From Fen-1273 sp035516035 (GTDB lineage: Bacteria; Bacteroidota; Ignavibacteria; UBA10030; UBA6906): a stretch of DNA of 64,000 nt. The stretch lies in NCBI GenBank assembly GCA_035516035.1, contig DATJAS010000103.1, positions 1 through 64,000 on the forward strand. The letters run 5' to 3'. The notes beneath the pieces were generated by a model. The model worked only from the letters and a program-made list of their open reading frames with translations, searched no databases and was not told where the DNA came from. A program made the translations under genes and the position numbers. Positions 15,294-25,274 of the stretch are shown one piece after another. Every line of letters begins with the position of its first letter. Position 1 is the first letter of the stretch.

Positions 15294-17195
15294 CTACCTG
15301 GCGTGCCCGGAGGATTGGAGCTGATTGACCGCGGGGGGAAAACCGAGTGACGCAGCGGTTCTGAGGTAATCGATCCCGGCGCGATCTGCGGGAGTTCTGC
15401 TAAGGATGGCCGCGGCGGCAATGTAGTAGGCCTCGCCGTACGTGGGGCGGAGTGCAATCGCCGATCGTGCGAACCGCAGCGCATTGTCCAGATCCCCCGT
15501 CCTGTAGCAGAGATCCGCCAGGCAGAGCATCGCAAATGGATCCCCCGGCGCCTTCACGAGCGCGGCTTCCAGCATGCGCGCGGCCTCGGCATAACGCTTC
15601 TGTGAGATGCGCATGTGACCGAGGCGTTCCAGCGCGATCGGGTTGCCGGGGATGATCCTGAGCGATTCAAGGAACGCGCTCTCCGCCTTCGCAGTGTCCC
15701 CCGCCCCCTCCCATGCCGCGCCAAGTGCGCTGTACGCTTCCGCATAGTCGGGCTTCAGGCTGACGGCCTTTTCGATCTGTTCGATCGACTCCGCATATGC
15801 CCCCCTGTCAAGAAGCGTGAGCCCGAGGTCGAGTCGGACGACAGGGTGATCAGGCGAGACGCTGACCGCCTGCCGCCACATCGTCTCGGCATCTCGCCAT
15901 GTGCCGATTCCCTCTTCCGTCAGAATCACGGACGCCACCACGACGACTGCCGTAGCCGCACAGAGGAGCGAGCGCACCACCGCCGGACGGAAGCGATGTG
16001 AAGTCCACGCCATGCTGCAGGCGTACGCTGCAAGTATGGCCAGTGCGGGAGACGCTACGTATGCATACCGGCTCGCCAGCGCCTGGATTGTGCTCGGCAC
16101 GATCCCCAGAACGGGGAGAAGCGTCAGGGTGAATACGCCGAGGGCAGTGGCAAGTGCCGGCTTTCCACGCAACAGGAGAAACGCAGCCGCGAGGAGGACG
16201 ATGATGCCGCAGGCGGCACCGCGCGCCAGCGGCACACCCAGCGGCACCTGGTACACAACGCCCAGGGCTGCCGGCCAGATGGTCTTCTCAATATAGAACC
16301 AGAGCGCATACGGAGGAAGGAAAATCGACGGGCGCGCGCCGAGCAGGTTGGGGGACTGCGACGACGCTGATGCTGCAAAAGACACTACCCCGGCAGCGAA
16401 TGCGAGGGCGAAGAATGGGAGCGCACGGATCTCGGAGCGTATCCAGTCCATGCGCTCGCCTCGCCGGCGAGACTCGATGACGTCGAAGAAGACGACAAGG
16501 AGAGGCCACGTCAGCACGGCCGATTTGGCGAGAAGGGCGAGTCCGAACAGGAGCACTGAAGCGATGTAGCGCCACGCGCTTCCTCCACCGACACGGTAGC
16601 GGACGTAGAGAAGCAGCGAGGGAAATGCACACGACGCGCAGAGCAGCTCCTTCCTGCTCGATGCGCACGCAACCGATTCGACGCGGAGCGGATGCCAGGA
16701 GAAGAGGACCGCGGCGAGGAGCGCTGCGGCAATGTCCCCGGGCACCCGGCGGGGGGATGAGCTTCCGAGCAGCGTCCCGTCCCGCGATTCCCCCTCTGTT
16801 GCCCGCTCTCCACTGTACGACCTCGAAAAGCTGAGCAGCTCGAGCGCAAGAAGAAAGACCACCCAGGTGTTGAACGTATGCACAAGGAGATTCGTCAGGT
16901 GGTGGCCCCGCGGGTCGAGCCCCCAGAGGGCATAGTCGACCGCGTGCGAGAGAAGCGCCAGGGGCGTGTAGGAAGTGAAATAAAAACCTGTGAACATCCG
17001 CTCAACGGAGGAGAGCGAGAGTGGTGCGATGAACGGGTTGTTCAGGATATACGAATCGTCGTCCCAGCCGACGAAATCGTTGTTCAGCACGCGGCTGTAC
17101 ACAATGAACGTCGCAGCGGCGAGCAGAATTGAAGCGAGGAGCTTCGCCCGGGAGAATGTCAGCAGGGACGGCGCGGGGGCAAGGCGGTATGGCAT
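15294..17195 (-). CDS. Polytopic glycosyltransferase-like membrane protein with C-terminal TPRs (TMTC-like)
   Basis: 633 residues from ATG 17195, with GTAGGAGAC about 12 nt upstream; the upstream gene stops 17 bp earlier. The first loop has NNDFVGWDDDSYILNNP, the acidic motif of GT-C fold enzymes, followed by about ten membrane helices. Residues from about 450 hold at least four tetratricopeptide repeats (for example YAEAYSALGAAWEGAGDTAK). This is the layout of TMTC-type proteins, which in animals are O-mannosyltransferases. The bacterial substrate is unknown. It follows pbpC on the same strand, likely co-transcribed with the envelope genes upstream. Confidence 0.8.
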   Translation of the reverse strand: MPYRLAPAPSLLTFSRAKLLASILLAAATFIVYSRVLNNDFVGWDDDSYILNNPFIAPLSLSSVERMFTGFYFTSYTPLALLSHAVDYALWGLDPRGHHLTNLLVHTFNTWVVFLLALELLSFSRSYSGERATEGESRDGTLLGSSSPRRVPGDIAAALLAAVLFSWHPLRVESVACASSRKELLCASCAFPSLLLYVRYRVGGGSAWRYIASVLLFGLALLAKSAVLTWPLLVVFFDVIESRRRGERMDWIRSEIRALPFFALAFAAGVVSFAASASSQSPNLLGARPSIFLPPYALWFYIEKTIWPAALGVVYQVPLGVPLARGAACGIIVLLAAAFLLLRGKPALATALGVFTLTLLPVLGIVPSTIQALASRYAYVASPALAILAAYACSMAWTSHRFRPAVVRSLLCAATAVVVVASVILTEEGIGTWRDAETMWRQAVSVSPDHPVVRLDLGLTLLDRGAYAESIEQIEKAVSLKPDYAEAYSALGAAWEGAGDTAKAESAFLESLRIIPGNPIALERLGHMRISQKRYAEAARMLEAALVKAPGDPFAMLCLADLCYRTGDLDNALRFARSAIALRPTYGEAYYIAAAAILSRTPADRAGIDYLRTAASLGFPPAVNQLQSSGHAR

Positions 17196-17212
17196 CACGC
17201 GCGTTCCGTCTC

Positions 17213-19525
17213 CTACTCGACGTTGATCACGACGGGCGCGCTCCTGACCACAGCGTCTCCGTCCCGGGCGACGAGCTGAAAGCGGAACACTCCCTTCTGC
17301 AGGCACCACTCGACGCCGGAGGGGCCGAAGGGGATGTCTTCGCCCCCGTTAATGCGGAGGACCACGTCGCTGAGGCCGCCCGGCACGAACCCGTCGATCG
17401 TGATTTTCTGATACTCGCGGCGAAGCACGGGATCGATTTTAAAATACTCGCCGCCGCTCGGTGAGACGATCGAAAGCCGTGAGATTTTCCCGGACTCGCC
17501 GGAAGAAGCGGGGGCGCGCCGCGCTCCGGGAGGGGGAGCCGGGATGCGCTCGCTTGCCGCCCAGAACCGGTACTCGTCGGAGAAGATCTCGAATGTCTCG
17601 CGATGCTCCCACCCGTCCCGATCCCGCACGAGATACTCCCTGTGGACGTCGCAGCGCTCACGGGGGACATTCCCTTCCATGAACCAATCGGTGACCGTCT
17701 TGCGGCAGGACGGGCCCGGGAGCTTCCCGGAGCGGGCACACACCGCCTGTTGCACAAGGCCAGGAGGAACGGGGAAGTCATCCGGCGGCTGGCCGTACGG
17801 AGGTGTGTGGAGAAACGTCATGATGTCCGTGAATATGGGTCCGGCGCCGCTTACGCCCGAAACGCCCCGCATCTGCTCCCCGTCGAAGTTGCCGACCCAG
17901 ACACCCACTGTGTAGCGTGTCGTGTAGCCGATCGTCCAGTTGTCCCTGTAGTCTTTCGTCGTCCCGGTCTTCACCGCGCACTGGAAAGGGAACCGGAAAT
18001 TGGCGCCGAATGCAGGGCGACGCGCGACGCCGTCTTTCAGAATGTCCGTGATCAGGTACACTGCGCGCTCGTCGTAGACGCGCCGGGCAGGGAGGGGCCC
18101 GCCGCTCCGGGCGATGAGCGCCGCAGGGCGCCACATCCCTCCCCGGGCGAGTGCCATGTATGCCGTCGTCAGTTCGACGAGTGAGACGTCGGCGTTGCCG
18201 AGCGTGAGGCCGTAGCCGTAAAACTCCGGATCCTCGTCGAGACCACCGAATGAGAGCTCCCGCAGTTTCTGCAGGAAGACCGTTTTTCCGATCACCTGGA
18301 GAGTCCGTACCGCGGGGACGTTGTACGAGCACGCGAGCGCCGTCCTGAGGCGGACCGGGCCGTGGAACCGGCGGTCGTAGTTCTCGGGAACGTAATCGCC
18401 ATGATGTTCCGGGATGGCGGTGGGGATATCCGCCAGGAGCGTCGCCGGCGTGAGTCCGAGTTCCATCGCCAGCGCGTACATGAATGGCTTGATGGAGGAC
18501 CCCGGCTGGCGCCGGGCGAGGACGCCGTTCACCTGTCCGTTGTGCGTGGAGTCGAAGAAGTTCGCGGATCCGATGAGGGCGCGGATTTCACCCGTCCGGT
18601 TGTCGAGCACGATCGCCGCCGCATTGTGCACGTTTCGGGCAAGGAGCTGCCTTAGATGGCCCCTCATGATCCACTGCGCGGCCTCCTGCAGGGGCTCGTC
18701 GATCGTCGTTGAGACGGTACCGCGCGCCACGGAGTCCTCCATCGCTTCAACCATGCCGGCGACATGGGGCGCCAGGAAGTGCGATTCGGGGGGGACGATT
18801 TGCACCGGCTGGATGACGGCGCGGTTGTACTCATCGGCGGTGACCTTGCCCTGATCGAGGAGGCGCCTGAGCACCGCCCGCTGGCGCATGATCGCGCCGG
18901 CAGGGCCCCGGCGGGGATTCAGGACGGTCGGGGCATTCGGGAGGGCGGCCAGGAACGCCGCTTCCGACAGAGAAAGGTCGGAGGCGGGCTTGCCGAAATA
19001 CCAGCGTGATGCGGCCTCCACGCCGAAGAGCTGGTTTCCATATGGCGCGCGGTTCAAGTACTGTTCGAGTATCTGCGCCTTCGTGAGCGTGTGCTCCAGC
19101 CGGAGAGCGTCCCACATTTCCAGGAGCTTTGCAGCGACCGAGCGGGGCCTGTGGTAGACGTTGCGCACGACCTGCTGGGTGAGCGTGGAACCTCCCGAGC
19201 GAAAACGCATCGCGCGAAGATTATCCCAGCACGCCCGGGCGACGGCGATCGGGTCGACGCCCGGGTGGAGCGCGAAACGACGGTCCTCCACCGCCATCGT
19301 CGCCATACGAAGCGCGGGGGCGATCGCGGCAAGCTCCTTCCATTCCCCCCTTCCTTCCTGGTCGTTCGGAAACTCCCGCAGGACAATGCCGTGCCTGTCG
19401 AGCACGCGCAGCGACTGGACGGACCATTTCGCAAAATCGTTACGCGGGAGCGGGATGAACGTTGACGCAAGGACGGCACAAAGAGCCCCGCCCCCGGCAA
19501 GCGTCCCCAGGTACTTCAGCTTCAC
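17213..19525 (-). CDS. pbpC: Penicillin-binding protein 1C (bifunctional transglycosylase/transpeptidase)
   Basis: 770 residues. It has an N-terminal membrane anchor, then the GT51 glycosyltransferase with EDRRF (Glu80) and GGSTLTQQVVRN. The transpeptidase carries SSIK (Ser343), SYN (400-402) and KTG (519-521). A C-terminal BiPBP_C domain of about 90 residues, typical of PbpC, follows. It polymerises and could crosslink peptidoglycan in the periplasm. The start ATG overlaps the stop of the alpha-2-macroglobulin gene (ATGA), the well-known yfhM-pbpC pairing in which the macroglobulin traps proteases and PbpC repairs the wall. All catalytic residues are present. Confidence 0.95.
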   Translation of the reverse strand: MKLKYLGTLAGGGALCAVLASTFIPLPRNDFAKWSVQSLRVLDRHGIVLREFPNDQEGRGEWKELAAIAPALRMATMAVEDRRFALHPGVDPIAVARACWDNLRAMRFRSGGSTLTQQVVRNVYHRPRSVAAKLLEMWDALRLEHTLTKAQILEQYLNRAPYGNQLFGVEAASRWYFGKPASDLSLSEAAFLAALPNAPTVLNPRRGPAGAIMRQRAVLRRLLDQGKVTADEYNRAVIQPVQIVPPESHFLAPHVAGMVEAMEDSVARGTVSTTIDEPLQEAAQWIMRGHLRQLLARNVHNAAAIVLDNRTGEIRALIGSANFFDSTHNGQVNGVLARRQPGSSIKPFMYALAMELGLTPATLLADIPTAIPEHHGDYVPENYDRRFHGPVRLRTALACSYNVPAVRTLQVIGKTVFLQKLRELSFGGLDEDPEFYGYGLTLGNADVSLVELTTAYMALARGGMWRPAALIARSGGPLPARRVYDERAVYLITDILKDGVARRPAFGANFRFPFQCAVKTGTTKDYRDNWTIGYTTRYTVGVWVGNFDGEQMRGVSGVSGAGPIFTDIMTFLHTPPYGQPPDDFPVPPGLVQQAVCARSGKLPGPSCRKTVTDWFMEGNVPRERCDVHREYLVRDRDGWEHRETFEIFSDEYRFWAASERIPAPPPGARRAPASSGESGKISRLSIVSPSGGEYFKIDPVLRREYQKITIDGFVPGGLSDVVLRINGGEDIPFGPSGVEWCLQKGVFRFQLVARDGDAVVRSAPVVINVE

Positions 19526-22500
19526 CTGACCCCCACGGCCTTCGAAGCAGTCTGGCCGAAGACTTCCGGCTCGTACATCCCTTCGGCCCGCGTCGCGGGC
19601 ATGCTGAAGACCCCCGTCCGCGTCGCCTGCACAAGGTACGTGTATGTGTGGGCTCCCGGCGTGAACTCGTCGGCGAATAGGAGGACATGGTCGTCGTACT
19701 TCTCCACGTGATGGAATGCCTCCTCATACCAGTCGTCACCCCGCTCTCCTTCCTGATCCTCGAGGTTTGCGCCCGTGGTTTGAAACGACGTGTTGACCAC
19801 TTCATAGCCCGCAGGGACAGGATCGTCAACGACAACGAAATGGCGGTATTGCCGGCTGGAGACTGTGAGCGTTACTTTGAGCATCGCCCCCGACGCCACG
19901 GTATCTGCCCCGCCGCCGGCGAGCGTTTCCACCGTCTTCACCACCGCGAAGCCCTCCTCCTTTGCCACGGTCTCCCCCGTCGGGTAGTAGTTCATCCTGA
20001 TCCCGTAGTAGAGCCTGCCCGGCCCCGTCTTGGTCAGGTCGACCGCATAGTCTTTCCCCCCCTGGAGATCGCTCATGGGAATGTTCGCCTGCGCCACGCG
20101 GAACGATCGCCCCTTGAAAAGCTCGTCGAGTATTGTCCGTCCTTCCATCTCGATTTTCGCGCGGAAGTCGGGCTCTTCTTTCTCATACGCGCGCAGGTAC
20201 GTGGCAAGCGCGTCCACGACGTAGATATTCTCCTGCGTCGTGCGCCAGCGGCCGACCTTCTGCTGGTCGATCAGCCACCGGACCACTTTCGGGATGATCG
20301 GGCTCTCCGGCTGCGTCTCGACGAGGGCCTGCATGATGAGCGCCGTGGTGCGCGTGTTGGAATCCCAGCACCACCAGAGGTCGTAATCCGAGCGCTCCTC
20401 GAAGTGGGCCGACGTCGGCGCGATTTTCACCATGTTGGTGAGCTCCCGAACCAGCTCCTCCTGCATCGCTACATTGCCGCCGGCGCTGTGGAGGGCCTTG
20501 AGCAGGTACGCCTTCGCGAAAAGTGGCATCACATTTCGCGAGGCGTAGAGGTTCTCCATATATCCGAAGTCCGGCTGCCCGACGAGCGCCAGCGTGTAGA
20601 GGATAAGCGCCCGCGTGCACTGGTCGTACAGTGCTTCTTTCCAGTAATCGTCTTTCTCCTCTCCGTGCAGGGCACGCCGGAGATACTTCAACCCCTCGTC
20701 AAAGCAGTGTTTGTCGACCTGGTAACCGTTGCGCTGAGCCTGGGCGAGCGTGAACATCGCGTACGCCGAGACATACCCATACGTGCGCCCTTCGTTCTTC
20801 CAGTAGGAAAACCCGCCGTTGCTGTGCTGGAAGAGGGGAATCTCGTCAAGCGTCTTCGCCACGACGGCGCGGTAGTCCTTTCCCGCGAGGACGTCGAACT
20901 TGAACGCCTCCACGAGGTCTTTCGCGAGTATCATCGGGAGCACCGCGGACGAACGCTGCTCCAGGCACCCGTACGGGTAATGGAACAGGTACGATATCCC
21001 GCCGGAAAGCCCGACCATCGCCGTAGAGGCCTCGGTGAACTGCACATCGCCGATATCGCGATAGGCGTCCGCGGGGGGCTGGATGTGCTCCACGCGGGAG
21101 GAATCCGGGAGAGATTCATACAGTGCGACGGTCTCCTTCAGGCGCGGCGCGGTGACGGGAATCGTCCACTGGAGGCCGTCCCTGTTCTGCGCCGTCTTTG
21201 CGCGGAAGATGAACTTCGCGGTGCCGATTTTTTCCGCCGAGAAGGCGAAGAGCACTTCTCTGGCCTGGCCGGGCTGGAGCGCGTGGCGCGTCGTGTCCTC
21301 GTTGCTCCATTTCAGCCCGGTCACCTGTGTCACCAGCTCGACCTCCTGCGGGGCGTCGGTGTAGTTCATGATTACGACGCCGCTCCGGAACTTATCCCCC
21401 ACGCGCGCGAACCGGGGAAGCGAGGGCTGCAGGAGGAGAGGCTTGTTCACCATGAACGAGTTGTCGCCATAGCCGAAGTCGGATTCTTTCGTCTCGGCGA
21501 CGGCCATCACCTGGAACCCGGTGAGGTTATCCGGGAGCTTGAAGCGGACGACCGCCGTTCCGTCCTCCCCGGTGAGTATGGAGGGATTCCAGTAGGCGGA
21601 GGCGCGGAATTCCTTCCGGATGCCCTCGGCATCCGGGATGTCCGCCTCCTGACGCATCGCAGCGCCGCCCCCCCCGACTTCCTGCCCCTTCTCGTCGTAG
21701 CTCCGCTGCTCGATAATATGCATGAGCGTTTCCGTCGTCAGAACCGCCAGGGGCCGCTCCCTGTAGAACCAGTCGAACGGATTGGGCAGGCGGTACCCGA
21801 TCAGGTTCAGCACGCCGAGATCGGCGACGCTCAGCGTCACCTCCCCTTTTTTCGGTTTTCCCTGGAGGTCGCGCAGCGTTATCTTCACCGCCACGGTGTC
21901 GCCGGGCCTGTACTCCTTCTTATCCGGTTCCACGGTGACGGCGAGCTTTTTCTCCTTCGGGCTCACGGAGAGCGCCACGTAGCCCACTTTGAACGACGGC
22001 CTGCCGACGTCTGCTTCCGCCTTGCTCGTCGGCGCATCGGTGCGTCCCTGGAGGAGGACGACGGAAACAAACACGTTCGGGAGATATGCGCTCGTGATGG
22101 GGATGTCGATCTGCGGCGCGCTCCCGACGAGCGTGGTCGTGTAGTGCGTCAGGATCCCCTCCCGCTCGACGCTGACGAGCGCCGTGGCCCGCTCATACGG
22201 GTTTTTCACGATGATGCTCGCGGTCTCACCCGGCTGAAACGCGGTTTTGTTCGCCACAAGGTCAATCCGGTCGTCGTTGCGCCGCTCCCAGGCCACGTAG
22301 CCCGTGCCGCTCGCATAGAAGTACGCCTCCGCATTCAACAGGTTCCCGCGCGCATCCTTCGCATCGGCGTCGACGAAATAGAATCCGGGACCGGCGGGCG
22401 TGAACGACCGGACAACGGGCTCGCTCTGCGTCGTCACCACTGTGGAATCGATCAGCGAATCCGAGGGAACGGAGTACCATGCGTAGCGGCCCCCTGTTTC

Positions 22501-25191
22501 CGCCTTCCTCACGGAATGCCAGACCCTCTGGTAGATCCTGAGCGTCACCTGATTCGCCGGGACGAGCGTGCCTTCCTTCGTCGCCGCCACGATCGAGAGC
22601 GCCATCGCGGTGTCCGTTTTCACGAACGTGGAGGAGGGACGGATCCCGACGTAGAATTCCCCTGCGTGAACGAGCACGGACGTGCGCCCGGAGAGCATCT
22701 GGCGCGTCGGGGACGTCACGTCCCCCTCCAGCAGGAGCGATATTGCTCCACGCAGCTCTCCCACGCGGAGCGGAGCGGCGATGGCGAGCCCGCCGAGATT
22801 GTCCAGCGTCGTGTCGCGGTTCTGCAGCTCCCGGCCGGAGAATTCGTTCTGGAACCGCGTGAGCCAGCCGAGGGGCTCGAAGAAGTACCCATCGAGCCCG
22901 GGGGGAGAGAAATACGATCGCGACGCCGTGAGCCGCCAGCGGATCTTCCCGTCCTTCAGCGGGGCCCCGAAGAGGTAGCGGGCGTTGAAGAATCCGCGAA
23001 CGGTGTCGCCGAGCGTGTAGTCCTTCCGGTCGAACTTCGCAGTGACGTCGAACTCGGCGGGACGAAACGCTTCGACGCGAAAGCTCCCGCTCTCCATGAC
23101 CTTCCATCGTGTCGCGCCCTTCGCTTTTGATTCATAAGAGAGCGCCATCGAGTAGTAGCCGAGCGGGGCCGACGGTTTCAGTGTGACCGACGATGCGAAC
23201 GAGCCGAAGGGCGAGAGCTTCCGGTCCTGCGTCAGGATGTCTTCGTTCCGCGAGTTCTTGATCACAAGGCGGGTACGGATGCCGCTGGCTACGTGCCACG
23301 CGCCCCCCGACCGGGCCCGGACGATTCCCTTGATATCGACGCGCTCCCCCGCCTTGTACAGCCCGCGGTCAGAGAAGAGCTGTGCTTCAAATGCCACCGG
23401 GCGCGGGTTCCAGTCGTACGACAGGTCAAACCTGTACGGCTCGATCCCTTCATCCCAGCGGGAGCTGGTGAATGCGATGTCGTTATCCTTCCCGACAATC
23501 ACCCACTGCTGGGGTTGCGAGCGGTCACCGTTCCATTCTTCCTCCTCCCCCTCTCCTTCCTCCGGCGGAGGGGTGAAGCGGAGCTTCCCCCATCCGGGAG
23601 ACATGGCCAGCCCCCTTTCGTCGGTCACGCCTCTCCAGACGACACGGTTGCTGTCGTTACGGATTTCGACGGAAGCGCCCGCCACCGGGCTCGCGTCTTT
23701 CAGGTGGGTGACCCAGATGAGATTCGAATCGGGGGAGAATTTTGCGGTGATGCCGAAGTCCGTCACCTGCACAAGCGTTTTGAGAAAGGCCGGGTTCTGC
23801 TTTGCCATGTCATCCACCTGCACGAAAACGACTCCCCTCCCGTCCTTCCCGATCACGTCGTCGAAATTGAGGGGTCGAACGGCGACTACGTTGCGCTTCG
23901 ATTTCGTGAGGAAGAGCTTCGATTTCGTGAACTCCCTGGCGTCCTCGCTCAGCGACGAGGGGGTGAGGAGCACGCCCTCGTCGATCGCAAGCTTCGTGTA
24001 GTAGTCCCAGGAGAGCTTAAGCATGAGGGGAACGATTTTTTCCGGGTTCACCTCTCCCATCTGTATCCCGATCGTATCGACATTCATCGTCGAGACGGGG
24101 AAACGGTGCGATTCGTACCCTTCCAGGACGCCGATCCCTGTGCGCGTCCGGACAAAGGGGAGGTATGGCTCCACATGGAACGAGAAGTGCTGATCGGATT
24201 TCAGGACGTTCCCGTACATGTCGTGCAGGCCCGCGGTGATCACACCCGTGTATGTCGATTCCGGGAGTATCGGCAGCGGCAGGTAGACTTCCCCGGTCGG
24301 CGTCTCATTGCTGTAGTAGTCGAGCGTCGTCTTCAGCGGGGGCTGGAACGAGAGATGCTTCAGGAGTTCCGCCGGCGTGACGCCGTTTGAGAAGGCGAGC
24401 GTAATCCCCGTCTGCGGCATGATGCCGCCCTGGGGGATCACCACTCCGCCGAATGTCAACCCTCCCCATGTTGAAAAGCTCATTCCGAACGCCGCCTGCA
24501 TCGGGAGGGGTCCCTCCCTCCCTGTGACTCCCTCCTTCACGGTCACGTTCACGGCGGCCGCCATGCCGAAACTCTCTTTCGACCTCAGTATCACTACCTG
24601 CTCCGGATGTTCGATTTTCTCGGTATCTGCGGGGGCAGCCGAGCTGAACGCCGGATAGACTGCCACCCGCCCCGGGCGTGCCACGGAGATCGACGTGAAT
24701 TTCGCGACCACCAAGGGATCAACGGGCTGATTGAAGCGGAGGATGATGGCAGTGCTTGTGTCGACATGGTTCTGCGTGTTCCCTGGAGACGTCCACGCGA
24801 TCGCGGGGCGCGGAGTGTCAAACGTCCAGGAAAACTCATTCGGGAGCACCGTGCCGTTCTTCGAAGTGGTGCCCGCGGGGATCTTCACCGTGAAGTGGGT
24901 CGAGTACGGCAGGAGCTGATCGGGAATGAATGCCAGCGTGATCGTCCCCATCCAGCGGAATTTTCCCCTCAGGGGGGGGGCGATCGTCATGGGCCCGCTC
25001 CCGGAGTCCTTCGGGACGGCCTGAAGCGCGACCATCGGCTCGCTGAACGTGGCAAAGATCGTCTGGCTCTGATCGAGCCCGGTGATGACTCCCTGCGGCG
25101 AGGAGGCAACGATGCGGAGTCCCTTCTGCTGGGCGCTCGCGCAGAATACGGCGGCGGCGCACAGCGCGGCGAGAACGATGCGCTTCGACAT
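19522..25191 (-). CDS. Bacterial alpha-2-macroglobulin family protein
   Basis: 1889 residues from ATG 25191, with AGGGAAGA 8 nt upstream; an ATG-less extension to 25215 is ignored. A signal peptide runs to about ASAQQ. No good lipobox is seen, so unlike E. coli YfhM it may be periplasmic and soluble. Successive MG domains lead to the thioester CLEQ (Cys1409) in a helical TED domain with PYGCLEQRSS, and a C-terminal receptor-binding-like domain follows. The thioester is intact, so it should covalently trap attacking proteases. Overlap with pbpC supports a joint envelope-defence role. It is diverged from the gene at 25275 across a short promoter region. Confidence 0.93.
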   Translation of the reverse strand: MSKRIVLAALCAAAVFCASAQQKGLRIVASSPQGVITGLDQSQTIFATFSEPMVALQAVPKDSGSGPMTIAPPLRGKFRWMGTITLAFIPDQLLPYSTHFTVKIPAGTTSKNGTVLPNEFSWTFDTPRPAIAWTSPGNTQNHVDTSTAIILRFNQPVDPLVVAKFTSISVARPGRVAVYPAFSSAAPADTEKIEHPEQVVILRSKESFGMAAAVNVTVKEGVTGREGPLPMQAAFGMSFSTWGGLTFGGVVIPQGGIMPQTGITLAFSNGVTPAELLKHLSFQPPLKTTLDYYSNETPTGEVYLPLPILPESTYTGVITAGLHDMYGNVLKSDQHFSFHVEPYLPFVRTRTGIGVLEGYESHRFPVSTMNVDTIGIQMGEVNPEKIVPLMLKLSWDYYTKLAIDEGVLLTPSSLSEDAREFTKSKLFLTKSKRNVVAVRPLNFDDVIGKDGRGVVFVQVDDMAKQNPAFLKTLVQVTDFGITAKFSPDSNLIWVTHLKDASPVAGASVEIRNDSNRVVWRGVTDERGLAMSPGWGKLRFTPPPEEGEGEEEEWNGDRSQPQQWVIVGKDNDIAFTSSRWDEGIEPYRFDLSYDWNPRPVAFEAQLFSDRGLYKAGERVDIKGIVRARSGGAWHVASGIRTRLVIKNSRNEDILTQDRKLSPFGSFASSVTLKPSAPLGYYSMALSYESKAKGATRWKVMESGSFRVEAFRPAEFDVTAKFDRKDYTLGDTVRGFFNARYLFGAPLKDGKIRWRLTASRSYFSPPGLDGYFFEPLGWLTRFQNEFSGRELQNRDTTLDNLGGLAIAAPLRVGELRGAISLLLEGDVTSPTRQMLSGRTSVLVHAGEFYVGIRPSSTFVKTDTAMALSIVAATKEGTLVPANQVTLRIYQRVWHSVRKAETGGRYAWYSVPSDSLIDSTVVTTQSEPVVRSFTPAGPGFYFVDADAKDARGNLLNAEAYFYASGTGYVAWERRNDDRIDLVANKTAFQPGETASIIVKNPYERATALVSVEREGILTHYTTTLVGSAPQIDIPITSAYLPNVFVSVVLLQGRTDAPTSKAEADVGRPSFKVGYVALSVSPKEKKLAVTVEPDKKEYRPGDTVAVKITLRDLQGKPKKGEVTLSVADLGVLNLIGYRLPNPFDWFYRERPLAVLTTETLMHIIEQRSYDEKGQEVGGGGAAMRQEADIPDAEGIRKEFRASAYWNPSILTGEDGTAVVRFKLPDNLTGFQVMAVAETKESDFGYGDNSFMVNKPLLLQPSLPRFARVGDKFRSGVVIMNYTDAPQEVELVTQVTGLKWSNEDTTRHALQPGQAREVLFAFSAEKIGTAKFIFRAKTAQNRDGLQWTIPVTAPRLKETVALYESLPDSSRVEHIQPPADAYRDIGDVQFTEASTAMVGLSGGISYLFHYPYGCLEQRSSAVLPMILAKDLVEAFKFDVLAGKDYRAVVAKTLDEIPLFQHSNGGFSYWKNEGRTYGYVSAYAMFTLAQAQRNGYQVDKHCFDEGLKYLRRALHGEEKDDYWKEALYDQCTRALILYTLALVGQPDFGYMENLYASRNVMPLFAKAYLLKALHSAGGNVAMQEELVRELTNMVKIAPTSAHFEERSDYDLWWCWDSNTRTTALIMQALVETQPESPIIPKVVRWLIDQQKVGRWRTTQENIYVVDALATYLRAYEKEEPDFRAKIEMEGRTILDELFKGRSFRVAQANIPMSDLQGGKDYAVDLTKTGPGRLYYGIRMNYYPTGETVAKEEGFAVVKTVETLAGGGADTVASGAMLKVTLTVSSRQYRHFVVVDDPVPAGYEVVNTSFQTTGANLEDQEGERGDDWYEEAFHHVEKYDDHVLLFADEFTPGAHTYTYLVQATRTGVFSMPATRAEGMYEPEVFGQTASKAVGVR

Positions 25192-25218
25192 GGCGTCTTC
25201 CCTGGTGGGTGGCAAGGA

Positions 25219-25247
25219 TTGACCGGAAACAGATTGTGCAATATAAC
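25219..25247 (+). promoter_or_regulatory. Sigma-70-type promoter
   Basis: TTGACC (25219-25224), a 17-bp spacer and TATAAC (25242-25247). This places the start of transcription near 25254, so the downstream gene must begin at 25275 or later. Confidence 0.6.
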
Positions 25248-25274
25248 GGGGGGAGCGAGCAGATTCAAGGAGCG

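Noticed and set aside
19687..23130. A very long open frame opposite the alpha-2-macroglobulin gene
   Set aside because: It lies entirely antisense to a gene with intact motifs, and its composition (His/Arg/Gly-rich, no domain) is what GC-rich antisense DNA gives. Similar antisense frames over the histidine kinase, penicillin acylase, recN and atpB were rejected for the same reason.
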